Part shown: piece after piece, positions 1 through 6,861 of the stretch
Layout: each line of letters begins with the position of its first letter
Numbering within the stretch: position 1 is the stretch's first letter
Assembly (NCBI GenBank): GCA_001563325.1
Contig: LRSK01000223.1
Location: 1-12,563 of the forward strand
Length of the DNA: 12,563 bases
DNA from: Candidatus Thorarchaeota archaeon SMTZ1-83
GTDB taxonomy: Archaea > Asgardarchaeota > Thorarchaeia > Thorarchaeales > Thorarchaeaceae
Direction: 5' to 3'
The notes under the pieces: generated by a model
The model's input: the letters and a program-made list of their open reading frames with translations, nothing else
Told to the model about the DNA's origin: nothing
Database searches by the model: none
Translations under genes and position numbers: made by a program

Positions 1-161
1 TGAAAGCTCTCAGCATAGGTGGGAAGAACTGGAGCGACCATGCTCAAACCAAGGAGCACCAGAAATGTCACTAGAGATAGGTTCAGTACAGTGATTACAC
101 TTCCTTCATGATGTGAACTTGGTACATGCTCCTCATCCAGTTCTATACGTTCCTCCGACAA
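1..161 (-). CDS. MFS transporter, N-terminal fragment (runs off the left edge)
   Basis: Reading the minus strand inward from the left edge gives an open frame ending at the window edge with LNLSLVTFLVLLGLSMVAP followed by VLPTYAESF. A hydrophobic first helix ending in a M-x-P-x-x-P-x-Y-A-x-x-F pattern is typical of the first membrane segment of major facilitator superfamily transporters. Before it is a polar cytoplasmic tail of about 25 residues rich in Glu, Asp and His. The frame is open back to a TAG near 210 but has no ATG. I chose the TTG at 161-159, which has no clear ribosome-binding site, so the start is uncertain. Only about 53 residues are visible, so neither substrate nor subfamily can be given. 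It is transcribed away from the MscS gene, and the two share the 162-432 gap, in which I see no other gene. Confidence 0.55.
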   Translation of the reverse strand, partial: MSEERIELDEEHVPSSHHEGSVITVLNLSLVTFLVLLGLSMVAPVLPTYAESF

Positions 162-432
162 TATAATTACCAGTCCATGAGGGGTGTGGACCCAGTTCCA
201 CGTCTAAAGTACTTTCAGATTGAACCATGCAATGCCAAGGTTACAGTGAAACTTGCTCTGAGGTAGAGGGAAGTAGAGGCGGTGGTGATAGAGTGATCGG
301 GGATTTGCCCTTCTTACATTGCTGAGCACACTTTCATTCTATTGCAGCCAATCACCACGGTTCTGAGATTGTTGAACTTCAGCTGAAATGACCTATCCAG
401 AGAATTTATGATGGGTTCGCCCATTGCGGGGG

Positions 433-1353
433 ATGTGGTGGTTCCAACTGCAAGAGATACAGAATCCATTTGTGGAGTTCATCAGGTCTTTTCTTGCTAC
501 ATTTGGTCTAGGCGATTATGCAGAAGTCATTGCCGTAATTCCCTTCCTTCTACTACTCTATGTGATCTACTTGATCATCATGCGAAGCATCACTCTTTCT
601 TTCCGTCGGGTTGGCATGCCTGCTGAAGCTATAAGCGGAGTGCGCCTACTTGTCCGTCTTCTGTTCTTTGGTATTGCTCTCACTACTGTATTGTCCGCCA
701 CGTCTGTCATATCCGGAGAAGCCCTCATCACGGGAGGAGCTATCTTCGGGACAGCTATTGGCCTTGCTTTCTCCAGAGCATTATCGAACATGGTCAGTGG
801 ATTCTATGTTCTTGGCGCCCGACCTTTTCGTGTGGGGGACTATGTTCGAATTGGTGACGTCGAAGGTGTTGTACTCGAACTCACACTGAACTACACTCGC
901 CTCCTCCTTCCTGACATGACCAAACAACTGGTACCAAATAACAAGGTTATTGACTCCGAAGTCACGAATTTCAGAATCCGTGCAGATGAGCTGATGTTTG
1001 AACGTGGGGTCCACCAAGAGAAGGAGAAACGTGGAAGTATATTCAAGTCAGCATTGAGTGGACTCAAAGACCTTGCCAAGGGGACCGAGGTATATCGATA
1101 TACGTTTGATCTTCAGGTGAGCAAGGACTACTCCTTCAAAAAGGTACTTGCATATGTCGAAGAGGTGTGTGACAAGCACGCAGAGAACTTCCTTGAGAAA
1201 CCTGAGGTTGGGTATTGGGCCAACACGAATCTGTCAATCGTCTACAGAATCGCATTCATTGTCAAACAACCGATGGAGATACTCGGAGTGGGAGCTGCTC
1301 TACAGGCCGAGATCGCAGACTTTCATGAATCCTTGAGAGAATCTAGGACCTGA
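433..1353 (+). CDS. Small-conductance mechanosensitive channel (MscS family)
   Basis: This is a tension-gated membrane channel that would release ions and solutes during hypo-osmotic shock. Using the 309-residue numbering from the TTG at 424, TM1 is at about 34-54, TM2 at 71-93 and the pore helix TM3 at about 98-127, which is rich in Gly and Ala (GGAIFGTAIGLAFSRALSNM). The family's beta domain follows directly: RPFRVGDYVRIGDVEGVV, then a conserved PNNKVIDSEVTNF segment. The C-terminal alpha/beta cage domain fills the rest. The length is close to that of E. coli MscS (286). I prefer the ATG at 433 (306 residues): a weak A-box, ATTTATGA at 404-411, lies about 25 bases upstream, which would make a leaderless message. 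The family call is firm; the start is less so. Confidence 0.93.
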   Translation: MWWFQLQEIQNPFVEFIRSFLATFGLGDYAEVIAVIPFLLLLYVIYLIIMRSITLSFRRVGMPAEAISGVRLLVRLLFFGIALTTVLSATSVISGEALITGGAIFGTAIGLAFSRALSNMVSGFYVLGARPFRVGDYVRIGDVEGVVLELTLNYTRLLLPDMTKQLVPNNKVIDSEVTNFRIRADELMFERGVHQEKEKRGSIFKSALSGLKDLAKGTEVYRYTFDLQVSKDYSFKKVLAYVEEVCDKHAENFLEKPEVGYWANTNLSIVYRIAFIVKQPMEILGVGAALQAEIADFHESLRESRT

Positions 1354-1354
1354 A

Positions 1355-1396
1355 CCCTCCCCCCCTCCACACTCTGTTGGCGCTCTCTCTCTTTTG
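1355..1396 (+). terminator. Pyrimidine-rich tract after the MscS gene, possible terminator
   Basis: Just after the MscS stop codon is a C-rich run (1355-1368), then a CT repeat ending in TTTT (1383-1395). Archaeal termination often uses T-rich or pyrimidine-rich stretches without a hairpin, and the next gene appears to have its own promoter. The evidence is compositional only. Confidence 0.3.
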
Positions 1397-1499
1397 TAGC
1401 AGTCAGTCACGAATGAGTAGACTGTCGAAGGGTTGGAATGTCTCTAGAGGCGGCAAGGCTATGCAAAAGCAAATATCTACGTCGTCATAGATATGAAAC

Positions 1500-2036
1500 A
1501 TGTCAGTTTCTACACCGATGGTTGTGAGAGTCATCGATATCATCTTTGGACTGATTCTTCTATTCTTAGGTTCATGGATGGTGCTCGACAGATCGCTGGC
1601 CGAGGCTGTGATTATACTCGCGTTTGCGACAGGTCTTGTCCTTATTGGGGTGGCTCGAATTGTGAAGGGCGCAATGACATCGACATTGAAGAGGTCAACA
1701 AGAGCGATACAAATGATTACTGGAATTGGCGTTCTTCTTCTTGCGCTTGCCGTGCTGCTCCTTCCGACTCTGGCAAGTACGATTCTGATTGCAGTGGTGG
1801 CGATAGGACTGCTGGCAACTGGGATTGCACGAGTCCTCGTAGTCTACAGCGAAGCCGAGATGAGTCAGAGAACCCGAGTCCTCAATCTAATCGTCGGGTC
1901 TATTGCACTTGGAGTGTCTTTCTTGACGTTAATCATACCAGGTCTGGGTTTCCTCACCCTTGTACTTCTCCTTTCAATCATTCTCATCGTAATCGGGGCC
2001 GCCCGACTCACAAGTGGTGTTACCGGCGAAGCATGA
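1500..2036 (+). CDS. DUF308/HdeD-like six-helix membrane protein (copy 1)
   Basis: A 178-residue, very hydrophobic protein built as three hairpins of two membrane helices each: about 9-27 and 34-56, 69-88 and 92-112, and 125-144 and 148-170. Short charged loops such as KRSTR and SQRTR separate them. This is the layout of DUF308/HdeD-like proteins; E. coli HdeD is linked to acid resistance, but the archaeal members have no settled function. It resembles the protein at 10871-11413 throughout, and both end in a SGVTGE tail after a PGxGF turn near the last hairpin, so they are paralogues. No good ribosome-binding site precedes the ATG. An AT-rich box (AAATATC, about 1471-1477) lies some 26 bases upstream, so the transcript may be leaderless. 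An overlapping +1-frame ORF over the same stretch is a shadow, rich in Ser, Arg and Cys. Confidence 0.82.
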   Translation: MSVSTPMVVRVIDIIFGLILLFLGSWMVLDRSLAEAVIILAFATGLVLIGVARIVKGAMTSTLKRSTRAIQMITGIGVLLLALAVLLLPTLASTILIAVVAIGLLATGIARVLVVYSEAEMSQRTRVLNLIVGSIALGVSFLTLIIPGLGFLTLVLLLSIILIVIGAARLTSGVTGEA

Positions 2037-2194
2037 AGTTACGATGGTAGACTTGCAAAGAACGGCAGCAATGTAATCCAATGCAGTAAGAATGTAGTTG
2101 TTCACAGACCCTCAATTCTAGGAGGGATGCGCCTCAATACTCGTTCCCACTATGGGCTATACTACAGGCAAAGCGGTTTCTAAGTTTGACTCAC

Positions 2195-2320
2195 TCATCG
2201 CCTTCGGGTAGTCCTCTCTATTACAGTCCGCATCTCCCTTACCACGTTCTCGTAGTTCAGGATTACGCTGTCAAGCCCTATCCCCGAGATATCCTGTTCG
2301 CTCTTTTTTGTTGAGGCCAC
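2195..2320 (-). CDS. Possible 41-residue charged helical protein
   Basis: A GTG at 2320 opens a 41-codon frame preceded by AGGAG at nine bases spacing. The product begins with a polar MASTKKSEQD stretch and continues into a likely amphipathic helix, LDSVILNYENVVREMRTVIE, ending in a basic RTTRRR tail. A good promoter lies upstream on the same strand (A-box 2402-2395, palindrome over the predicted start site), which otherwise has nothing obvious to transcribe. A second frame begins at the ATG 2366-2364, runs 31 codons and ends in this region. Losing one base from the A6 run near 2303-2308 would join the two into a 56-residue protein, so a frameshift or assembly error is possible. I recognise no family. 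Confidence 0.4.
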   Translation of the reverse strand: MASTKKSEQDISGIGLDSVILNYENVVREMRTVIERTTRRR

Positions 2321-2369
2321 TTATGTTTTCTCCTAGTGATTTCTCCGAAAGAAAAACAGATTGCATACT

Positions 2370-2415
2370 TTCGTATACGAAGAGTTTACATATGAATATA
2401 AACCTGTCTACAGGT
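2370..2415 (-). promoter_or_regulatory. Promoter with stacked palindromes upstream of the 2320-2195 ORF
   Basis: On the minus strand the A-box TTTATATT (2402-2395) predicts a start near 2373. That falls inside the perfect 12-base palindrome TTCGTATACGAA (2370-2381). The A-box itself lies in an imperfect inverted repeat, GTTTACAT-4-ATATAAAC (2384-2403). Just upstream is a third, ACCTGT-CT-ACAGGT (2402-2415). A palindrome on the start site and another beyond the A-box look like repressor or activator sites. The GTATAC core recurs at 6095, 6105 and 6890. Confidence 0.55.
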
Positions 2416-2560
2416 GTGGACATTGCCCAGGGCTGCTGTCATTCAGAAAGTGCTTCAATCGGCTAACAATACGATGATGGCAGGCCTCTGCGAAGTTGTG
2501 TTGCATTTCTTCAGACTCTTTGATACTCGTCACAGCAGATGGAAGCGGGGGTGAAGATGT

Positions 2561-3046
2561 TTAAGGTTCGTGCTCAGGATTCCAATCATGATAAGGTTGG
2601 TACTTGAATCTCCAAGGTGCATGCGGCTTTTCACACTGGCCCAGACTCATAAGAAACTCAAATGGATCTCCGTCAACCATTTCTGATGTTAGTTTCAATG
2701 TGAAAGAGTCGAGTTCTGTTATCGTAAAAGAGAGTTCAACATCGCCTGATTCTAGCACCCTCTTTATGTTCATGCATGGTGGCCACTGTCCCGTTTTCTT
2801 GACGTAGTCCACCGCTCGATTTGATAGAACCTCCCTAGCGTTCCTTCTGCTGATTCTGACTAATCCCTCTCTACCGACTATTCCATAAGAAGTAATGACA
2901 TGGCTGGTGCTCCCCTTGGAACTAACGTCGGTCTTCACAATCACAATGGAGTTGATGGGAGCACGCTTCTCAGCGCGACGAAAGTCGAAACTATCAGCAT
3001 CCACCCAGATTGCCAACCCGTGTTCAATATCAATCCACTCTGACAA
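2561..3046 (-). CDS. Uncharacterised protein, finger-less paralogue of the PARP-finger protein
   Basis: This 161-residue protein aligns along nearly its whole length with the N-terminal part of the protein at 5330-6070. In the first 37-residue block (from W-[IV]-[DE]-I-E to KRAP and I-x-IVKT) I count 18 identities. Further shared points are the WPP-x-M-[NS]-[LI]-KR segment, SGDVE, the YDSF/LDSF turn and DP-[FI]-EFL. The two diverge right after a shared W-R, where the other protein enters its zinc finger; this copy ends about 18 residues later in a polar tail rich in His, Pro and Glu. The family is unknown to me. The first TTG (3070-3068) lies inside the upstream gene. I chose the TTG at 3046-3044, preceded by GGGGAG at seven bases, which starts 4 bases after the upstream stop and suggests translational coupling. 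No signal peptide or membrane helix is visible, so it is probably cytoplasmic. Confidence 0.7.
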   Translation of the reverse strand: MSEWIDIEHGLAIWVDADSFDFRRAEKRAPINSIVIVKTDVSSKGSTSHVITSYGIVGREGLVRISRRNAREVLSNRAVDYVKKTGQWPPCMNIKRVLESGDVELSFTITELDSFTLKLTSEMVDGDPFEFLMSLGQCEKPHAPWRFKYQPYHDWNPEHEP

Positions 3047-3050
3047 TCCT

Positions 3051-4730
3051 CTACTCCCCTGCCCTTGCAATTGCAGCGACCCTCATCATCAGACGATTTG
3101 CAGCTGCGATTTCCTTTCCCATCCTGCAACGCTGTGCCTTTCTTTGGGTGGGACTAGCAAGGAATGACCAAGAGCTTTGTAGCCCACCGATATGTAGGGT
3201 GAAGCACCCTACCAGAGAGTCAGGAAGATAGCCATGATCGGACGGACGTGTCTTGCTGACTCCAGTGGCAGTGATTCTATTGATGAGGCGCATCATAGAC
3301 GATGAGTCGAGAGAAGTCGAATGAGATTCCTCTATTCCCCTGATTTCATCTCTCATGCCATGTGAAACAAGCCCGCTGTGGAGAATCTCGACAAACCATT
3401 CATACCTATCGCCAAGAACTCCTCCACTTACTCGATGAACTATTCTGTCGCCCCTTCCAAGCTTGGTCTTACCTGCATTGATTGATTTCAATAATCGAGA
3501 GATAACTTCATTCGTTGTTTGCTCTGGAGAAGCGCCAGCTTGAGGAGTGTCGGGTATGAGGTCGCCGGACAGACCCAAGTGCGGAACTGCAACTGCATGT
3601 TGATTCACAAATTGACAGAAGCGATTTGCTTGGCGACGTACAATACTCGTGCCGTCATCCATTATTGTCCCTGTCGAAACTAATACCCGCGACGGACAGC
3701 AGGGGTCGTAGTACTCGTCCACCAAACCCAGCATATGACCGAAATGATGTGCAACTACTGCTTCAGAGTCTTCAGTGTCCCACAGAAGCATGTTTGAAAC
3801 AGCCGGGCCTTTCCTTACTCGCAGTGTGTAGTGCGGATTCTTATCGACCCAGCAAACCTCGAATGTTAGGCGCGTGGGTCTACTGCAATCAGAAGGAGCA
3901 CTGGCGTCGGATTCAGAGCAACACACAAAGCGGCCTGACCAGATCTCCTCTACACCCTTCTTCCATTTCTCCCTAAGCAACACCAGCTCGTCATTCGTGA
4001 TGTCGTCGTCGGGAACCAATCGTATGCGTACAGAAACATGCGTTCCTTCTTGACTGTAGAGTGTCCTCCACCGATAGAATCCATCTGAAACCATCCCCGC
4101 CAGCTCGATTCCCCCTACCTGCGCATCAATGATGGTGATGCGAGCGGTTTCCTTGCGTGTAGAAGACCTGTGCAGGACCGTACCATTCTGATTCTTGACT
4201 ATGATATACACATCTGGGTTGATGTCGAGGACCCCACAAAACTCATCCCTCACAAAGCTGACTCGGTAATGACCAGACCTGTCTGTCTTGGCTGAGCCCA
4301 GGAAATCATCCATGACAAAGTCCTCATCCCATACCTCGATTGTCATATTGCAGAGCGGGTTTCCAGAACGAGCATCATATACCGTACCTGAGATAACATG
4401 TTCACCGCCCAGATCACTTGGGGAGGTGAATATCTCGAGCTCCCAATCTTGGCCTGTTTCAAGGAATCTTCTGATTTCATTCACAAGCCACCCACTGGGT
4501 TTGGTCACTCTAATAGCAATCTCATGTCCTATCTCTGAGTCGATGTGGTGGTGGTTTCTGAGAGCATTGTCGTCCAAGATGATGCTGAACTCACCATTCC
4601 TGCCGGTTGTATCATTGCCCAGACAGTCTTCCCTGTCAATCCAACCAACCGGAAACGCTCTCACTTGAAGGCCTGAGACCCCTTTTCCAGAGCCTTCATG
4701 CTTTACGCAACCTCTTATTCTGTGACCCAA
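3051..4730 (-). CDS. Two transthyretin-like domains plus metalloprotease-like domain with altered active site
   Basis: The product has 559 residues. Domains at about 3-50 and 110-160 both show the pattern I-x-G-x-V ... V-x-[AV]-[FW] ... D-x-LG ... TD/T-x-G-x-[FY] seen in transthyretin-like or carboxypeptidase-regulatory folds. At about 320-375 is a zinc-protease-like region with motif HHFGHMLGLVDEY (328-340), followed by a TIMDDG turn and an arginine-rich stretch, as in proteases of the HExGHxxGLxDEY type. The two zinc-binding His (328, 332) and the DEY are present, but the catalytic Glu at 329 is His (codon CAT at 3746-3744). Many Cys occur (C269-C271, C344-C345), yet no signal peptide is visible. 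The last 170 residues match nothing I know. The TTG start has AAGGAG at nine bases, and an in-frame TAG just upstream rules out a longer form. The 155-base gap before it lacks an A-box, so it is probably read through from Hsp20. Confidence 0.7.
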   Translation of the reverse strand: MGHRIRGCVKHEGSGKGVSGLQVRAFPVGWIDREDCLGNDTTGRNGEFSIILDDNALRNHHHIDSEIGHEIAIRVTKPSGWLVNEIRRFLETGQDWELEIFTSPSDLGGEHVISGTVYDARSGNPLCNMTIEVWDEDFVMDDFLGSAKTDRSGHYRVSFVRDEFCGVLDINPDVYIIVKNQNGTVLHRSSTRKETARITIIDAQVGGIELAGMVSDGFYRWRTLYSQEGTHVSVRIRLVPDDDITNDELVLLREKWKKGVEEIWSGRFVCCSESDASAPSDCSRPTRLTFEVCWVDKNPHYTLRVRKGPAVSNMLLWDTEDSEAVVAHHFGHMLGLVDEYYDPCCPSRVLVSTGTIMDDGTSIVRRQANRFCQFVNQHAVAVPHLGLSGDLIPDTPQAGASPEQTTNEVISRLLKSINAGKTKLGRGDRIVHRVSGGVLGDRYEWFVEILHSGLVSHGMRDEIRGIEESHSTSLDSSSMMRLINRITATGVSKTRPSDHGYLPDSLVGCFTLHIGGLQSSWSFLASPTQRKAQRCRMGKEIAAANRLMMRVAAIARAGE

Positions 4731-4885
4731 ACCGATAGTCTCCTTCTAGCTTGTTCGTTTCCATCTCCGAAGTCCAATCCTGATCGAACTCGGGGCTGCG
4801 GCTAGCATCTCGAGCGTTCCATGACCTCCCACAGTGGGCCGTGGTCTCTCCCAAGAAGAAACCGAGCCCAGGTCAAGATGAGTAG

Positions 4886-5314
4886 CTAGTCGATCCCCAC
4901 CCGGTACCCTCTTTCCTCCTTCTTTTCGATGGTCTTGAGTGTGATTTCCAAGACTCCGTTGTTGAAACTTGCCTTAGTCCTAGTGGGATCGAACTCACTT
5001 GAGAATGAGAAACTTCTCTTGTACTTTCTGTTCGCGCCTTCAGCTACAATAGTCAATACTGACTTGGTGAGAGTAATCTCAATATCCTTCTTGTCGACTC
5101 CCGGCATTTCTAGGGTCACTGTCATGTCGCCGGTTTTTTCATCGACATGGATTTCAGAGAGTGGAGTTCGAAAACCTTCTTCGAATCTTCTCGCCCACTC
5201 CCATGGATACTTTATCATCGACTTGAATGCTCTCTCCAAGTCCGATATACCAAACAGGTTAGTAAGGTCCCTGTGCTCCACAATATCCCTTTTCTCATCA
5301 TCATTCATTGACAC
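4886..5314 (-). CDS. hsp20: Small heat shock protein (Hsp20/alpha-crystallin family)
   Basis: An ATP-independent holdase that would bind unfolding proteins during stress and form oligomers in the cytoplasm. The 142-residue product has a variable N-terminal arm with LERAFKSMIKYPWEWARRF. An alpha-crystallin domain follows at about 51-130, with the signature PLSEIHVDEKTGDMTVTLEM, then PGVDKKDIEI and the closing AxxxNGVLEI-type segment (115-124). The C-terminal V-G-I (139-141) fits the I-x-I motif that docks into a neighbouring subunit. The GTG at 5314 has GGAG at five bases spacing; the ATG two codons later (5308) is an alternative. The gene starts 15 bases after the stop of the PARP-finger gene and has no promoter of its own, so the two should be one transcript. 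Confidence 0.93.
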   Translation of the reverse strand: MSMNDDEKRDIVEHRDLTNLFGISDLERAFKSMIKYPWEWARRFEEGFRTPLSEIHVDEKTGDMTVTLEMPGVDKKDIEITLTKSVLTIVAEGANRKYKRSFSFSSEFDPTRTKASFNNGVLEITLKTIEKKEERGYRVGID

Positions 5315-5329
5315 TCACGCTCCAAGTTC

Positions 5330-6070
5330 TTACTGTGTGAATAGACGCTTCAAACGTTGTTTTTCATCCGGGCTGAGCTCGCTATATCCGTCTAGATTCT
5401 CAAGCTCATTCACATCCATCCTTGATGTTGCACATCTCGGATGATACCATCTATAGGAAAGGCTCCCCTCATAGAAATACGGCTCTCCAATGCGGAATCT
5501 GCCCTCCAGTATGAAATCTCGACACCAGCGACATCTAGATCTCCCCGATTTGGCAGTTTCAACTCTCCATGATGGATCCTGAGGCGCCTCATGCTTCTTG
5601 AGTCTGTTCAGGAATTCAATTGGATCAGCACCAACTATCTTGCGGGTCATCAAGAGAACGAAGGAGTCGTATTCATTGGGCTCAAATCTGACCTCCACAT
5701 CTCCAGACTGCTGAATTCTCTTAAGTGACATGAAAGGCGGCCAATGTTTCGACCCTCGCATGTATTCAAAGACTTGCTTGGCAAGAACTTCGCTCGCTTC
5801 CCTCTTCGTAAGTTCTGCCATTCCTGTTTCAGCAACCACACCAAATGAGGAATCGACATACGTTCTCTCATCATCAAGTTTCTTCCTAGTCTTCACAATA
5901 ATGATTGCACCTACGGGAGCACGTTTCTTCACACGTTTGAGGCTGAATGACTCCGGATCTATCCAATACGCCCAATCGGATTCAATCTCGACCCAACTTA
6001 TGCTTCCATATCTTTCATGGTGCTTTACCTCTTGATTCAGACCAGCCTGGCGCAGATTGTCCTTCAGCAT
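5330..6070 (-). CDS. Uncharacterised N-terminal domain fused to a PARP-type zinc finger
   Basis: A 246-residue protein. Residues about 25-160 match the finger-less paralogue at 2561-3046. The C-terminal 80 residues are a PARP-type zinc finger. The segment ETAKSGRSRCRWC, then about 26 residues, then RWYHPRC gives zinc ligands C180, C183, H210 and C213 (numbered from the ATG at 6070). After the last Cys comes LDGYSELSPDEKQRLKRLF, which parallels the VDGFSEL and KGFSLL helical tails after fingers 1 and 2 of human PARP1, as I recall them. In eukaryotic PARP1 and DNA ligase III such fingers bind DNA breaks, so DNA binding is a fair inference. An ATG at 6112 is also in frame, but the A-box at 6134-6128 puts the transcript start near 6105. 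The ATG at 6070 has GGTGA at five bases, so I chose it. There is no ADP-ribosyltransferase domain. It appears to lead an operon with Hsp20. Confidence 0.82.
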   Translation of the reverse strand: MLKDNLRQAGLNQEVKHHERYGSISWVEIESDWAYWIDPESFSLKRVKKRAPVGAIIIVKTRKKLDDERTYVDSSFGVVAETGMAELTKREASEVLAKQVFEYMRGSKHWPPFMSLKRIQQSGDVEVRFEPNEYDSFVLLMTRKIVGADPIEFLNRLKKHEAPQDPSWRVETAKSGRSRCRWCRDFILEGRFRIGEPYFYEGSLSYRWYHPRCATSRMDVNELENLDGYSELSPDEKQRLKRLFTQ

Positions 6071-6094
6071 ATTGGTCACCTTATTATACAGTGG

Positions 6095-6145
6095 GTATAC
6101 ATTCGTATACATCTTGTCACCATTTGGTTATAAACTTGTTTACAT
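6095..6145 (-). promoter_or_regulatory. Promoter and operator-like tandem GTATAC boxes of the PARP-finger/Hsp20 operon
   Basis: On the minus strand the A-box TTTATAA (6134-6128) predicts transcription starting near 6105. Two GTATAC palindromes at 6095-6100 and 6105-6110 lie on that point, exactly one helical turn (10 bases) apart: GTATACATTCGTATAC. A GTTTACAT element (6138-6145 on the plus strand) sits just upstream of the A-box and recurs in the other two GTATAC-bearing promoters. The layout suggests repression by blocking the start site. Confidence 0.6.
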
Positions 6146-6650
6146 CATTACCTCTCCGTTGAACGATTGGCTGCGGTGGCAACTCACTATTGGAAATCGC
6201 ATCAAGGTGACAAAATCGAAGTATCCGGTGTAGATTGGACTCCAGGGCCAAAGCATCTTTCCTTTCTACAGAGAATGTTGTTTAACAAGGGGCAGATTAG
6301 TCTACGAACACACCGTCCCCGATGTCAGGACTCCCATCCAGTTGATGGTCGAGAGAATGAGATGACTCCTAATCATTGAATCATAGTAATCCGCATGAGT
6401 GGTATCCAGTTTGGCACTCAATTGATGAAGGCGCAATTCACCCGTTAACATCTGTAGTATCCGAGTCCCGACACGTGATTCTCGCCAAGGACTGAAACAA
6501 TCAGAATGAAGCCTGCTTGAAGAGCTGATGCCCCCTGATGTGTTCTACAAAAGCCGGCATGTATATGCACAGGGAGCAAATGAATCACCTGTGAGTAGTG
6601 AACCAGATCATTGCAGGCCAATCTTCTCTTGCAATCTCCTTGGAAGAAGA
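6146..6650. other. About 500 bases with no supported gene
   Basis: Between the PARP-finger promoter and the end of the RHH gene I find no convincing gene on either strand. The longest frames are a 70-codon plus-strand ORF from a TTG at 6167, with no ribosome-binding site and no recognisable motif, and a short minus-strand frame after the RHH stop. No tRNA cloverleaf, repeat array or insertion-sequence end is apparent. The stretch may hold the untranslated 3' end of the RHH transcript or a small RNA, but nothing in it shows this. Confidence 0.5.
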
Positions 6651-6812
6651 CTAACTCCTGTTGTTTCTCTCGACCCTCTCATGCCGATCCAGATGGAAAC
6701 GTATTGCCTCTCTCACAAAGGACGCGAATCCTTTCCATGATTCTTTCCTCTCGAGATCCTCGAAGCGGTTCTTGAGTTCGCGAGGGACTCGTATCATCAT
6801 ATCATCAGTCAT
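6651..6812 (-). CDS. Ribbon-helix-helix (CopG/MetJ-type) DNA-binding protein
   Basis: A 53-residue protein with the classic short RHH fold. A beta strand MMIRVP (5-10) inserts in the DNA major groove of the dimer. Helix 1 is RELKNRFEDLERK, followed by a turn at SWKGFAS, and helix 2 is FVREAIRFHLDRH with the family's [FI]-V-REAI core. A polar tail ends the protein. Such proteins bind short palindromes as dimers and act as transcriptional repressors or as antitoxins. I chose the ATG at 6812; a TTG at 6836 would add eight residues. An AAGGA lies upstream of the ATG but at wide spacing. The gene is divergent from 6921-7307 and shares a central A-box with it. No toxin gene is recognisable beside it, so a regulator is more likely. 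The GTATAC sites at this and two other promoters are candidate targets. Confidence 0.8.
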   Translation of the reverse strand: MTDDMMIRVPRELKNRFEDLERKESWKGFASFVREAIRFHLDRHERVERNNRS

Positions 6813-6861
6813 GAAGTCAACATCCTTCTTCTGCAAATAGCTCTACGCTTACAATGATAGA

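Noticed and set aside
2423..2554. A 43-residue plus-strand frame with an amphipathic stretch, opposite the palindromic promoter
   Set aside because: The only starts are TTG or GTG near the predicted plus-strand start of transcription, and the product matches nothing. Possible but unsupported.
4834..4844. CCCAC-A-GTGGG inverted repeat between Hsp20 and the protease-like gene
   Set aside because: The arms are five bases with a one-base centre, too tight for a hairpin. There is no T-run after it and no A-box nearby, so I do not call a terminator or operator.
6167..6379. A 70-codon plus-strand frame from TTG, possibly divergent from the PARP-finger gene
   Set aside because: TTATAAA at 6128-6134 could serve the plus strand, but there is no ribosome-binding site, no motif and no hydrophobic or domain-like pattern. 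I left the region without a gene.
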